Numbered from the stretch's first letter, positions 23,464-33,231 are shown. The stretch is DNA of 64,000 nt from Arthrobacter sp. B1I2 (GCF_030816485.1 NZ_JAUSYC010000001.1:496001-560000), one strand, 5' to 3'. The notes: a model not told the origin generated them from the letters alone. Numbers and translations: made by a program.

Positions 23464-26316
23464 CTACGCCCGTGTACGCGGGTCCGCGCCACTGCGGTTG
23501 TCCCCATCCGGCTGCGTACCGGGACCTTCCGGCACCACGGTGCCCGCGCCGCCGTCGACCGTTATATTCTGTCCGGTGGCTATCAGGCGCGTGGCGTCCG
23601 CGACTCCAACAACAGCGGGGATCCCGTACTCCCTGGCCACGACGGCGCCGTGGGAATTGGCTCCGCCCATCTCCATCACCAGCCCTCCAGCCGTGAGGAA
23701 CAACGGAGTCCAGCCGGGGTCAGTGGACGGGGCAACCAGGATTTCGCCCGGCTCAAGGCGGGCTCCCTCGGGATCCAGGATGACACGTGCTGCAGCAGTC
23801 ACCGTTCCCGCCGAGGCAGGGCTGCCGGTCAGGGTTCCGTCGCCGGAAATTCCGACGGCGGTGCGCACCGCTTCGGGTTCGGCGCCGTCCGAGAGCAGCA
23901 CCCGGGGGATGTGCCGGCGCCTGAGTTCCTGCGCGTACTCCTGGCGCCGGGCCGCCACGAGTGCCCGGAGGTTTGTGACGGGCGCTCCGTTGTCCGCGAC
24001 GTTCCCGGACACCGCCTGGCGGGCTTCAGCGAAGTCCAGGAAGAACATGTCGTCCTGCCGTTCGATCGTGCCCGACTGCTCCAGTTCCCTGCCCACCAGC
24101 AGCAGTTGCCGGCGGACTTCCCCGAGGCCAACAACCAGCTGGTACTTTGGCAGCTCCCGCAGGCCGGCGAACAGGCGTGCCCTGTGCAGCGCGGCACGCA
24201 CCAGCCGTCCCCGTATCCTGCCTCGGGCGGCAGCGCGGGCAACGAGCCGGTCCACCTGCGCTTCCGCTTCCTCGGCGGCCTTGCTGAACTGGACGTCAGG
24301 TGCCAGGTCCGGGTCCTCCAGCCTGAGGTAATTGGCAAGGATGCCCAGGATGTGTGCCGGCTCTTCCGACCATCGCGGCAGTCCGACGTCGATTTCGCCT
24401 ACCGCCCGGCGGCCGTACCTGTCCAGGAACCTGGCCAGGCCGGCGTCCAGGCGTGCCGGGAGCTGCCCGGCCTGGAAAGCCTCCGCCAGGACGGAGGGAT
24501 TGTTCGTCATGAGCGCAGTGCGTGATTCGGCGTCGTCCCGGATTTCCTGTGCGAGGTGCCACAGCTCCAGATCCATTTCCGTAGTGACGTTGTTGGGCAG
24601 GCCTCGGATCACCGGCTGCAGTTCGCCCCACCCATTTCCGCCCAGCAGCTTTCCCGCGACACCGAGCATCGCGAAACCCAGTGCGGGAAGGGGAAGAATG
24701 GCCGGAACAATCGGAAACAGGCGTGAGCCCAGGAGGAACTCGGCGTGGTCAAGGCGGGCCAGGGCGCCCGCTCCGGACCCGGGAGCCAGCGACGCCTCGA
24801 ATTCCCGGGTGAAGCGGTCCAGCCGTCGGAGGGCAGCCCTGGGCCGGAGCAATGCCCGGAGTACGGTGGCGGGAACCTTGGCCCGGGCTGCCACGGGGAC
24901 AACGTGGCGCAGCAGCCCGAAAGGTGTCCGTCTGGTCACCGAGAACGCGGGGTCGTCGAACAGCTGCCGCATGACCGTTGCCGTCCGGGCCTCCATGATG
25001 TCGAAAACCCGCGGAACCAGGCGGCGGCCCACGCTGCTGCGGATGGGAGTGGTGAAGTCGATGTAGATCCGCTGCCCGGCTTCGGCGTAAGGGGACGGCC
25101 CACGCCGGGGATCAGGGACCGGGAAGCCGGCAGCTGTGGCGACGGAGGAGGCAATGAGACGAACAGCCGCGAGCCCCATGGGCGTGAGCGGCCGGGTAAG
25201 CCCCTGGGCAAGGCTGAAACAGAGGTACGCCCTGGTACCGCCCGCCGCGGACCTGCCCGGCGGGACCCTGCCTGCGGCGCCGTTACTCTCCGGGACCGGG
25301 TACAGCGTGGTGATGGGCCTGGACTGGGTGAGCCAGAGGGCGCCGCTGCGGTCTATGGCCCACTCCGTGTCCTGCGGGGCGCCGAAATGTCCTTCGGCCA
25401 GTTGGCCGAGCCGCGCGAGTCCGGCCACTTGCTTGTCCGTCAGGCAGGCAGTGCCGCCGGCCGCCGTCGACCTCCGGGTCTGTGTCCCGCCGCCGGGCAG
25501 GGTCCGTACCTCCACGCCCTTATCGCCGAGTTCCCTTTCAAGGATCCTGCCGGTCAGGGCATCCACCACGAAGTGGTCCGGGTTAACGGCGCCGGAGACA
25601 ACGGCCTCGCCAAGGCCCGGGCTGGCATCGATAACGATCTGCCGCCTGCGGCCGGTCACGGTGTTCGCCGTGAACATGACGCCGGCTGTGTCCGCGTCCA
25701 CCATCCGCTGGACCACCACGGCGAGCGCCACGCCTGCCGGATCAATCCCAAGGCTTGCCCGGTAGGCGGTTGCCCGGTCGGTCCACAGCGACGCCCAGCA
25801 ATTGCGGACGGCCGCCAGCAGGGCAGGCACCCCGATGACATTGAGGTAGGTGTCCTGCTGCCCGGCAAAGCTGGCGAAGGGCAGGTCTTCTGCTGTGGCC
25901 GAAGACCTGACCGCCACCGGGACGTCGGGCCCCAGGGCCCTGTAGGCCTGTTCCACCGCCTCGGAGACGTCCCCCGGAAGCGGAGCTGCCAGGATCGCAG
26001 CCCGCGCCGTTCCGGCCAGGCCCGCCACATCGGGTGATTCCCGGCCTGTTGGGTCCCCCAGGATGGCGTAGACCTCGGCCAGCCCGGGAAGCAGGGAATC
26101 GCCGGCACCAACCACCTGCCGGTATGCCGCGGTGGTGAGGCAGAAACCCTCCGGCACTGGTAACCCGGCGGACAAGAGCTCACCGAGGTTGGCGGCCTTG
26201 CCGCCCGCCAGCGCAAGCATCCCCGCATCAAGGTGGCGCAGATCCAGCACCAGCCCGGCGTTCGTGCTGGTGCCAACCATCGGCAGCCCCTGCTGCCCTA
26301 TCTCTGTGTGCTCCAT
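23464..26316 (-). CDS. PEP/pyruvate-utilising phosphotransferase, rifampin-phosphotransferase-like
   Basis: 950 aa. Residues 20-330 are the ATP-grasp domain of PEP synthase/PPDK (GGKAANLGELLSAGLPVPEG, later VAVRSSATAEDLPFASFAGQ and VMFTANTVTGRRRQIVIDA). A middle helical part of about 450 aa follows. The C-terminal swivel domain carries the phosphohistidine in MEMGGANSHGAVVAREYG. The PEP-binding TIM barrel of true PEP synthases is missing, as in rifampin phosphotransferases. ATG 26316 is used; ATG 26280 (AGGGG upstream) is a close alternative. Confidence 0.85.
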   Translation of the reverse strand: MEHTEIGQQGLPMVGTSTNAGLVLDLRHLDAGMLALAGGKAANLGELLSAGLPVPEGFCLTTAAYRQVVGAGDSLLPGLAEVYAILGDPTGRESPDVAGLAGTARAAILAAPLPGDVSEAVEQAYRALGPDVPVAVRSSATAEDLPFASFAGQQDTYLNVIGVPALLAAVRNCWASLWTDRATAYRASLGIDPAGVALAVVVQRMVDADTAGVMFTANTVTGRRRQIVIDASPGLGEAVVSGAVNPDHFVVDALTGRILERELGDKGVEVRTLPGGGTQTRRSTAAGGTACLTDKQVAGLARLGQLAEGHFGAPQDTEWAIDRSGALWLTQSRPITTLYPVPESNGAAGRVPPGRSAAGGTRAYLCFSLAQGLTRPLTPMGLAAVRLIASSVATAAGFPVPDPRRGPSPYAEAGQRIYIDFTTPIRSSVGRRLVPRVFDIMEARTATVMRQLFDDPAFSVTRRTPFGLLRHVVPVAARAKVPATVLRALLRPRAALRRLDRFTREFEASLAPGSGAGALARLDHAEFLLGSRLFPIVPAILPLPALGFAMLGVAGKLLGGNGWGELQPVIRGLPNNVTTEMDLELWHLAQEIRDDAESRTALMTNNPSVLAEAFQAGQLPARLDAGLARFLDRYGRRAVGEIDVGLPRWSEEPAHILGILANYLRLEDPDLAPDVQFSKAAEEAEAQVDRLVARAAARGRIRGRLVRAALHRARLFAGLRELPKYQLVVGLGEVRRQLLLVGRELEQSGTIERQDDMFFLDFAEARQAVSGNVADNGAPVTNLRALVAARRQEYAQELRRRHIPRVLLSDGAEPEAVRTAVGISGDGTLTGSPASAGTVTAAARVILDPEGARLEPGEILVAPSTDPGWTPLFLTAGGLVMEMGGANSHGAVVAREYGIPAVVGVADATRLIATGQNITVDGGAGTVVPEGPGTQPDGDNRSGADPRTRA

Positions 26317-26386
26317 GTACGGGTGCCCGATGTCCCAGGTTCCGTCTGTCCGGGATGCCCTGTTGCGCGATCCGTTTGGGCGCGGG

Positions 26387-27427
26387 TCAGGCGGCGTCGC
26401 CCAGGATCGGACCGAACCGCGCACGGTCGGCAAGGCGGGGGTCCTCCCGGTCCGGGACCACCATGACCGGACCCTTGGCGTGGTGGAGCACGCCGTCGGA
26501 CGTTGAGCCCAGAAGCATTCCGGTGAAGCCGCCGCGTCCGCGGGTACCCAGGACCACCAGTTCCACGTGCCGGCTTTCCTCGACGAGCACATCCACTGGC
26601 GAGCCGTCCTTCAGCTCGTAGTCGGCCTGCAGGTGCGGATAGTGGCTGCGAAGCCACGCCATGCCGGCGTCCAGGGTGACCCGGATGTCATCGAACAGTG
26701 CCTTCCTGTCCATGGGAGCGGGAACCCAGGCCAGGGAACCGCTGTACTGGGGCACGGCACAGACCACGCGGAGGGAGGCGCCCAGGCGTTCGGCCTGCTC
26801 GGCTGCCTCGAGGACGGCAACGCGTGCCTGCTCGGAACCATCCACGCCAACCACCACCACGTTCTCCACCTGCCGGTGTCCGGATTTGGCTTGCTCCGCC
26901 TTGACGCGGCGGTCCTCCGTGGTCTCGCCGAGCCGGTCTGAGCAGAACAACGGGACCGTCACCGTGGGGCACTTGGCATGGGCGGGCAGGGCACTGCTGA
27001 CAGATCCCAGGAGCCGCCCCACGAAGCCACCGCGGCCGCGGGTGCCCACCACCAGGAGTTCCGCGGTTTCGGAGATTTCCAGCAGGACTCCTGCGGCATC
27101 GCCGTTCTCCACCGAAGAACTGACTTCCACGTCGTACGCGGAAACCTTCTCCAGGGCCTGCTTGGCGATGGCCTCGGCACCTTCGCGGATGACGGAATCA
27201 TCCACCGTGGCATAGCCTCCGTCCAGGCCGGACGCGGCGAAGATCGGCACGGAATACGCGGTGACGATATGGAGGGGACGACGGCGCCGCTGGGCTTCCC
27301 GCGCCGCCCACACCAGGGCGCACTGGCCGTGGTCCGAACCGTCCACCCCCACCACGATGCCGTGGGGAGCGGCAGACGCCCCACCACCATCCCGGGCCGG
27401 GTCCGGGTGCAACTCTCCTGAGCCCAT
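26387..27427 (-). CDS. tandem universal stress protein
   Basis: 346 aa with two UspA domains (about 22-165 and 180-335). Each ends with an ATP-binding loop: GTRGRGGFVGRLLGSVS in the first, GTRGRGGFTGMLLGSTSDG in the second. GAGGAGG precedes the ATG. It lies 70 bp upstream of the phosphotransferase gene on the same strand. Tandem Usp proteins of this type bind ATP and are induced in stress or slow growth. Confidence 0.93.
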   Translation of the reverse strand: MGSGELHPDPARDGGGASAAPHGIVVGVDGSDHGQCALVWAAREAQRRRRPLHIVTAYSVPIFAASGLDGGYATVDDSVIREGAEAIAKQALEKVSAYDVEVSSSVENGDAAGVLLEISETAELLVVGTRGRGGFVGRLLGSVSSALPAHAKCPTVTVPLFCSDRLGETTEDRRVKAEQAKSGHRQVENVVVVGVDGSEQARVAVLEAAEQAERLGASLRVVCAVPQYSGSLAWVPAPMDRKALFDDIRVTLDAGMAWLRSHYPHLQADYELKDGSPVDVLVEESRHVELVVLGTRGRGGFTGMLLGSTSDGVLHHAKGPVMVVPDREDPRLADRARFGPILGDAA

Positions 27428-27854
27428 GGGGGCCGCCTCCTCGCGATACGCCTGATGTTGCGGCTATTCTGCCAGAAAACGGACCGCACCCCGTGCATGG
27501 GCAGCACCCCCAAAAGCTGGAGCCGCACCGGCAGGGAAAGGGCCGTTCCCGTTTCCCACTATTCTCCGTCCCCAGGCGCATAGCAAGCCTGTTCAGGCGC
27601 CTGTTGGGCACGTTATCCACAGGCTTTGCGGCGCGGCCCGGAAAGCGCCTTCACGGCAGCAGGAATGTTTTCTTCATTGGGCTATCCACGGCCGGGTTTG
27701 TTCTGTAGTCTTCAGGACATTGTTGGTCCGGGACGCCAACTGCAACTTCCTGCGCGGACTGTCCCGGCCATGCGCTGCGGCCGTACTTGGGGGTAACGGG
27801 ACGCGGGCCGGCGAGGATGCCGGCACCTGCCGAAAGCTTCGAAGGAGGGAAACT
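27428..27854. other. divergent intergenic region
   Basis: 427 bp between the Usp gene (minus) and the FAD-binding gene (plus), holding both promoters. It contains one perfect DnaA-box sequence TTATCCACA at 27613-27621 but no cluster of boxes. No RNA gene or repeat was recognised. Confidence 0.6.
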
Positions 27855-28520
27855 GTGGTGTCAAGCATGCCTGGGAATGCCGGGACGGAACAGACCACCA
27901 CTGTCATCATTGGCACCGGCCTGTCCGGGCTTGCCGTGGCAGCTGAACTGCGCCGCCATGCTGTGGACTCCATCGTGGTGGACGGACTGGACATCCTTGG
28001 CGCCGGCCAACCCGCAAACACGTCGTCGCTGCAGCGCTGTGATGCGGCGGGCAGCGATACCCTCCGGGAGCGGAACGAGATCCTGCGCCATTTGCGCAAT
28101 TACGCGGCGAGCCACAGCGTCGACGTCCGGAACACCACGCGGGCGGTCCAGCTGACCATGCTTGAGGGGCCGGAGCACGATGCCGCTCCGCAGTGGCAGG
28201 TGCACACCCCCACCGGCATACTGGTGGCCGACCACATTGTCCTGACCCGGTGCGCCCACAGCCAGCTGCGCCGCATGCTCAACGACTTCGGCATTGCCGT
28301 TGGCCGGAACGTGGCAGCGGCGATGCGGGCTATCGGCATCTACCTGGTGGGAGTGGGCGAGCTGATCACGCCCTCGCCCAAAGAAGTGCTGCGCCAGGCC
28401 AAGACGGTGGGCCAGGCGATTTCCGCCAAGGTCAATCCGGACAGCAGCCATTCATCCGGCGGCCATTCACCCAGCGGCGTCTTCCCGGCGACGGGAAGCT
28501 TTGCGGTGCTGAGCTGCTGA
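27855..28520 (+). CDS. small FAD/NAD-binding oxidoreductase-like protein
   Basis: 221 aa from GTG 27855, which follows GAAGGAGG by six nt. The N-terminal VIIGTGLSGLAVAAELRRH is a classical GxGxxG dinucleotide-binding fold. ERNEILRHLRNYAASHSVDV resembles the region after the FAD fold in flavin monooxygenases. It is much shorter than those enzymes (450-600 aa), lacks their NADPH-binding domain and ends with a Ser/Gly-rich tail. It could be a compact family of its own or a degenerate flavoprotein. Confidence 0.75.
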   Translation: MVSSMPGNAGTEQTTTVIIGTGLSGLAVAAELRRHAVDSIVVDGLDILGAGQPANTSSLQRCDAAGSDTLRERNEILRHLRNYAASHSVDVRNTTRAVQLTMLEGPEHDAAPQWQVHTPTGILVADHIVLTRCAHSQLRRMLNDFGIAVGRNVAAAMRAIGIYLVGVGELITPSPKEVLRQAKTVGQAISAKVNPDSSHSSGGHSPSGVFPATGSFAVLSC

Positions 28521-28575
28521 CAGCCCTCCCGGTGCCCGCCGTCAGGCCGGACCCTTCCGGAACTGCAGGAACGGG

Positions 28576-29223
28576 CTACTCCCCGTCCCTTTCCCGGGCA
28601 TCCCCGTCACCCGTGAGCCGGCGCCGGGCCAGGACGCCGAGGGCCACCAGCAGTCCCACGGCGACGGCCGCAAAAATCACGATGCTCCACTGGAACGGCG
28701 CGCCGGCATTTGCAGGCCCGGATGGCTCTTCCGTCACCCCTGGCTGCGCCGTGCCCATCCCCGGAACCACACCCGCCGTCGTCGGACTTCCCGAAGTGGA
28801 ATTCACTGACGGGGCGGCACCGGACGAAGCGGCACCGGCGCCGGAGGCCGCCGTGAAAGTGAAGGTGCCCTCGATGGGGTGCGAGTCGGAACTCACCACC
28901 CGCCACGCGACCGTGTACGCCCCCGCGGGGCCGCCTGGCCGGAGCTTCTGGGTGGCCACGTTGTCCACGATCTGCACCGACCCGTCAGCCCACTCCGTGC
29001 CGCCGGCGTCCTTGACGGAGAAGGACGAGCCGATGCCCAGCGGCTTGTTGCTGAAGGTCACCGAGACCTCGCCCGGCGGGGTGGCCAGCGCGGCCCCCTG
29101 CGCCGGGCTGGTGGACTCTGCTGCGTCATGGGCCGCCGCCGTGCCCGCAAGGCCCAGCGTTGCGGCTGCAAGGATAAAGGAACCGAGCACAAGGCTCAGC
29201 AACTGGCGGCGGACCTGGCGCAT
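28576..29223 (-). CDS. CopC-domain copper-resistance protein
   Basis: 215 aa. Signal peptide with a hydrophobic core LLSLVLGSFILAAATLGLAG and cleavage near GTAAAHD, which leaves a mature N-terminus starting with His (Cu2+ ligand). The CopC beta-sandwich follows (AAESTSPAQGAAL, VSVTFSNKPLG, AWRVVSSDSHPIEGTFTF with the second His region), then a disordered linker and a C-terminal membrane helix (about 178-200) that anchors it. ATG 29223 follows GAGGAG. No CopD gene is adjacent. Confidence 0.92.
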   Translation of the reverse strand: MRQVRRQLLSLVLGSFILAAATLGLAGTAAAHDAAESTSPAQGAALATPPGEVSVTFSNKPLGIGSSFSVKDAGGTEWADGSVQIVDNVATQKLRPGGPAGAYTVAWRVVSSDSHPIEGTFTFTAASGAGAASSGAAPSVNSTSGSPTTAGVVPGMGTAQPGVTEEPSGPANAGAPFQWSIVIFAAVAVGLLVALGVLARRRLTGDGDARERDGE

Positions 29224-29334
29224 GTTTGGGCTGCTCCTCGTGTTGGCTTCCTTACAGACTAGGCGAAATTGCCGGCCCACTCCCTGCCGTCCCCTTAGGA
29301 TGCAGGTATTCCCACACACTTCCCCGGAGGACTA

Positions 29335-30774
29335 ATGCTTAAGCAAGGCTCTGCCCTGGACCGGTATTTCAGGGTCACCGAGCGCGGTTCCAACCTTTCC
29401 CGCGAGGTCCGCGGCGGGTTCGCCACGTTCTTCGCCATGAGCTACATCGTGGTGCTGAACCCGCTGATCCTGTCCGGTCCGGACTCCAGCGGAACCACGC
29501 TGGGCTTCACGGCGGTGGCCGCAGTAACCGCGTTGGTAGCGGGTGTCCTGACCATCCTCATGGGGGCCTGGGGACGGCACCCCTTCGCGCTGGCCACCGG
29601 CCTGGGCGTGAACGCCTTCGTGGCCGTCACCGTGGCCACCAATCCCGGGCTCACGTGGCCCGACATGATGGGCGTGGTGGTCCTCTCCGGCCTCACCATG
29701 CTGATCCTGGTCCTCACCGGCTTCCGCACCGCGGTCTTCAAGGCCGTCCCGGACGGCCTCAAGACCGCAATCGTGGTGGGCATCGGCCTGTTCATCGCCC
29801 TGATCGGGCTGGTCAACGCAGGGTTCGTGCGGCGCATCCCGGACGTGGCAGGCACCACGGTCCCCGTCGGGCTGGGCTTTGAAGGCAAGCTGCTGGGCTG
29901 GCCCACCGCCGTTTTCGTTTTCGGCCTGATCCTGACCATCGCCCTGGTGGTGCGCAAGGTCAAGGGTGCCATCCTGATCGGCATCATCACCTCCACGGTG
30001 CTGGCCGTCATCCTTGAGATGACCCTGCACATCGGCCCCAGCTTCGACGGCAAGACCTCCAACCCCCAGGGCTGGTCCCTGGTGGCCCCGGCGTTCTCCG
30101 GCTGGGCCGCCCCCGACCTCTCGCTGATCGGCAAGGCCAACCCGTTCGGCGCCTTCGAGCACCTCGGCTTCGTGGCCGCAACGCTGCTGGCCTTCGTCAT
30201 CCTGCTCAGCATCTTCTTCGACGCCATGGGCACCATGGTGGGCCTGGCCAACGAAGCCGGCACCGTGGATGAGAACGGCAACATTCCCGACGTCGACCGC
30301 GTGCTCCAGGTGGACGCACTCGGCGCCATCATTGGTGGCGGCGCGTCCGTCTCCTCCAACCAGATCTACGTGGAAGCCGGTGCCGGCATCGGCGAAGGCG
30401 CCCGGACCGGCGTGGCCTCGATCGTGACCGGTTTCCTGTTCCTGGTGGCCATGTTCTTCACCCCGCTTATCAACCTGGTGCCCTTCGAGGCCGTGGCCCC
30501 GGCACTGGTGGTGGTGGGCTTCATGATGGTGTCCCAGGTGGGCAAGATCGACTGGCAGGACTGGGGCATCGCCATCCCCGCGTTCCTGACGTTCACCCTG
30601 ATGCCCTTCACCTACTCCATCGCCAACGGCCTGGGCGCGGGCTTCATCGCCTACGTCCTGATCCGCACGGTCCAGGGCAGGGTCAAGGACATCCACCCGT
30701 TGATGTGGGCTGTGGCCGCCGCGTTCCTGCTGTTCTTCGCCATCGGCCCCATCGAGGCCGCACTGGGCATGTAG
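29335..30774 (+). CDS. NCS2-family purine (adenine/guanine/hypoxanthine) permease
   Basis: 479 aa with about 12-14 helices. Starts MLKQGSALDRYFRVTERGSN, the typical AzgA-like N-terminus, then REVRGGFATFFAMSYIVVLN. The substrate-site strand regions LATGLGVNAFVAV and FDAMGTMVGLANEAG are present, as expected for the AzgA/GhxP group. GGAGG precedes the ATG by six nt. Its stop codon abuts that of the antiporter on the other strand. Confidence 0.93.
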   Translation: MLKQGSALDRYFRVTERGSNLSREVRGGFATFFAMSYIVVLNPLILSGPDSSGTTLGFTAVAAVTALVAGVLTILMGAWGRHPFALATGLGVNAFVAVTVATNPGLTWPDMMGVVVLSGLTMLILVLTGFRTAVFKAVPDGLKTAIVVGIGLFIALIGLVNAGFVRRIPDVAGTTVPVGLGFEGKLLGWPTAVFVFGLILTIALVVRKVKGAILIGIITSTVLAVILEMTLHIGPSFDGKTSNPQGWSLVAPAFSGWAAPDLSLIGKANPFGAFEHLGFVAATLLAFVILLSIFFDAMGTMVGLANEAGTVDENGNIPDVDRVLQVDALGAIIGGGASVSSNQIYVEAGAGIGEGARTGVASIVTGFLFLVAMFFTPLINLVPFEAVAPALVVVGFMMVSQVGKIDWQDWGIAIPAFLTFTLMPFTYSIANGLGAGFIAYVLIRTVQGRVKDIHPLMWAVAAAFLLFFAIGPIEAALGM

Positions 30775-32079
30775 CTACACCGGGGTGTTCGGCGCGAGCC
30801 CCTCGTCGCCGGACACCGCCAGCGCCTTCCGTTGGCGCAGCCGGTCCAGCCGGTTCATCAGGGGCGAGGTGGTGGCGCCGTGGATCACGATGGACAGCGC
30901 CACCACCAGCCCAATGAAGGACCAGAGCCAGCGCGCCTGGTCCGTGAAGGGGCCCTCGCCAAGTGCAAAGGCCAGGTAGTACAGCGACCCGATTCCGCGG
31001 ATGCCAAAGAATGAGAGCGCCACGCGTTCCCGCGGACCGGTCTTGCCGCCCAGCAGGCCCACCCAGCCCGCCAGCGGCCGGACCACCAGCAGGAAAGCCA
31101 GCGCCACCAGCACTTCCGCCGGCCCGATTCCGGCGAGCAGCCCGCGGGCGATGGCACCGCCGAGCAGGACCAGGATCACCACGGTCAGGAGCCGTTCCAG
31201 CTGCTCCACATAGGAGTGCAGCACCCGGTGGTAGCCGTGGGTGCGCTCCCCGGCCCGGATGGTCACGGCACAGACGAACACGGCAATGAACCCGTAGCCC
31301 TCCACCATCTCCGTCAACCCATATGACAGGAATGTCGCCGCCAGGGCCACGAAACCCTCGGAATGGCTGGACAGCCTGAAGCTTTCGGCACGCGCGGAGA
31401 AGAACAGCCTGGCGAGCAGCTTGCCGGTGAGGAAGCCCACCAGAAGCCCGGCGGCCAGCCGCCACAGCACGTCCAGCCCCAGCCATTCGCCGAACCAGGC
31501 AGACGGGTTTGCCCCGGCGACGCTGATGGCAATGGCCAGGTACACAAACGGGAACGCCAGCCCGTCATTGAGCCCGGCCTCCGAGGTGAGGCCGAACCGG
31601 ACCTCATCCTCCTTGTCGGTGTGATCGTCCTGGTCCGCGGGTTCGCCAACCTGGACTTCGGACGCCAGGACGGGATCGGTGGGGGCGAGGCTGGCGCCCA
31701 CCAGCAGCGCCGCGCCGAGCCCCAGGCCCAGGAACCACATGCCCAGCAGTGTCAGTCCAAGGATGCACAGTGGCATGGCTATGCCCAGGAGCCGCCAGGT
31801 GGTGGACCAGCGTTTATGCCCCACCGGCCGGTCCAGGGCCAGCCCGGCGCCCATCAGCGAAATGATCACGCAGACCTCCGCAAGGTGCATGACAAAATCG
31901 TTGTGCTCCACCGGATTCGGATCCGGCAGCGAGGGAATCAGCGCGAACGCGCCCATGCCGGCACCCAAAAAGACCATCGGCATGGACAGGGGCATGTTGC
32001 GCAGCAGCTTGGGCAGCACCGCGGCGATGAAGACGGCCAGGCCGGCCACGGCAAAGAGGATGTCTGGGGCTTCGAACAT
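30775..32079 (-). CDS. Na+/H+ antiporter, CPA1 (NhaP) type
   Basis: 434 aa, 12 or more helices. Ion-site motifs SLAPTDPVLASEVQ and SEAGLNDGLAFPFVY (the ND pair) identify CPA1. Further on are VCAVTIRAGERTHGYH and SFFGIRGIGSLYYLAFALG, the GIRG-type helix. ATG 32079 follows GGAGAG. It exchanges sodium or another monovalent cation for protons at the membrane. TAG stop codons of this gene and the purine permease meet as TAGCTA. Confidence 0.9.
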   Translation of the reverse strand: MFEAPDILFAVAGLAVFIAAVLPKLLRNMPLSMPMVFLGAGMGAFALIPSLPDPNPVEHNDFVMHLAEVCVIISLMGAGLALDRPVGHKRWSTTWRLLGIAMPLCILGLTLLGMWFLGLGLGAALLVGASLAPTDPVLASEVQVGEPADQDDHTDKEDEVRFGLTSEAGLNDGLAFPFVYLAIAISVAGANPSAWFGEWLGLDVLWRLAAGLLVGFLTGKLLARLFFSARAESFRLSSHSEGFVALAATFLSYGLTEMVEGYGFIAVFVCAVTIRAGERTHGYHRVLHSYVEQLERLLTVVILVLLGGAIARGLLAGIGPAEVLVALAFLLVVRPLAGWVGLLGGKTGPRERVALSFFGIRGIGSLYYLAFALGEGPFTDQARWLWSFIGLVVALSIVIHGATTSPLMNRLDRLRQRKALAVSGDEGLAPNTPV

Positions 32080-32277
32080 GGGGCGGCTCTCCAGCCTGGA
32101 ATGGTTGCGTGGATCCGAAAGCGGGCATGACACGCTCCGATCGGGCGGACTGCTCTCACCATATCCCCTGCGCCAGGCATCTCCCCGGTGCCCGGCTGAA
32201 GTATGGGTTCTTGAATCCCGGACAGGACGACGGCGCCGGTGCTGGTTTTCGTGCCCGGCATGCGGTGAGCTTGAGGC

Positions 32278-33231
32278 ATGTCCCTCCAGCTCCCTGCCGT
32301 CGACGTCCCGCCCCAGCCCTGGACAGGCAGGTTCGACGGCGACGGCCCGGGCCACCGCCGATGGTGGCAGGCAGTGACCGCGTTGGATAAGTCACCGGGA
32401 TCCGCGACGGGCGCCAGGCCGGCTGCCCTGCTGGGCTTTGCCAGCGACGAGGGGGTGCGCCGGAACAAGGGCCGCACCGGAGCGTCCGCCGCCCCCGCAG
32501 CCCTGCGGAAAGCGCTGGCTCCGCTGGCTTTCCACCTGGCCCGCACGGTGGCTGACATCGGCGACGTGGTGGTGTCCGGAACGGACCTGGAAGCCGGGCA
32601 GGAACGGCTTGGCCAGGCAGTGGCGGCCCTCCTCGATGCCGGCCACCAGACCGTTGTACTGGGCGGCGGCCACGAAACGGCTTATGCCAGCTACCTTGGA
32701 GTGAGCGCATCGTCACCGGTGCGGACCGGACAGCGACTGGGCGTCCTGAACCTTGACGCCCACTTCGACCTCCGCGACGAGCCAGTGCCCAGTTCGGGGA
32801 CGCCGTTCCTGCAGATGGCCCGCGCTGAAGCGGACGCCGGGCGCGAATTCCGCTACGCCGTCGTCGGCATCTCGGAACCGAACAACACGCAGGTCCTGTT
32901 CGACACCGCCCGGAGGCTGGGCGTCCGGTACCTGCTGGATGAGGACAGCGAAGCGGAGCGGGTCCGGGACTTCGTGGCTGCGTTCCTGGCAGACATCGAC
33001 GTCCTGTACCTGACCATAGACCTGGACGTGCTGCCAGCCGCGGTGGCACCCGGGGTGAGCGCGCCCGCAGCGTACGGGGTGCCGCTGCCCGTCATTTCGG
33101 CGGTGTGCCGGCAGGTGGCGCAGAGCGGGAAGCTCCTGCACCTCGATGTGGCGGAGCTGAACCCGGCCTTCGACGTGGACGGCCGGACTGCCAGGACCGC
33201 CGCGCGGCTGGTGGACACGCTGCTGCGCTGA
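32278..33231 (+). CDS. hutG: formimidoylglutamase
   Basis: 317 aa, ureohydrolase fold. Metal-binding motifs: GGGHETAYASYLG, LNLDAHFDLRDE and LTIDLDVLPAAVAPGVSAP. EGVRRNKGRTGASAAPAALR is the HutG-type N-terminal loop (agmatinases differ here). It hydrolyses N-formimidoyl-glutamate to glutamate and formamide in histidine degradation. It is 8 kb from the hutUH operon and stands alone, convergent with the response-regulator gene. Confidence 0.9.
   Translation: MSLQLPAVDVPPQPWTGRFDGDGPGHRRWWQAVTALDKSPGSATGARPAALLGFASDEGVRRNKGRTGASAAPAALRKALAPLAFHLARTVADIGDVVVSGTDLEAGQERLGQAVAALLDAGHQTVVLGGGHETAYASYLGVSASSPVRTGQRLGVLNLDAHFDLRDEPVPSSGTPFLQMARAEADAGREFRYAVVGISEPNNTQVLFDTARRLGVRYLLDEDSEAERVRDFVAAFLADIDVLYLTIDLDVLPAAVAPGVSAPAAYGVPLPVISAVCRQVAQSGKLLHLDVAELNPAFDVDGRTARTAARLVDTLLR

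Noticed and set aside
26317..26386. Rifamycin-associated element upstream of the phosphotransferase
   Set aside because: The 19-bp inverted repeat expected from established RPH loci is not present between this gene and the Usp gene.
27613..27621. Perfect DnaA box TTATCCACA, possible origin
   Set aside because: Only one box, no cluster, no AT-rich unwinding stretch and no dnaA/dnaN genes nearby.
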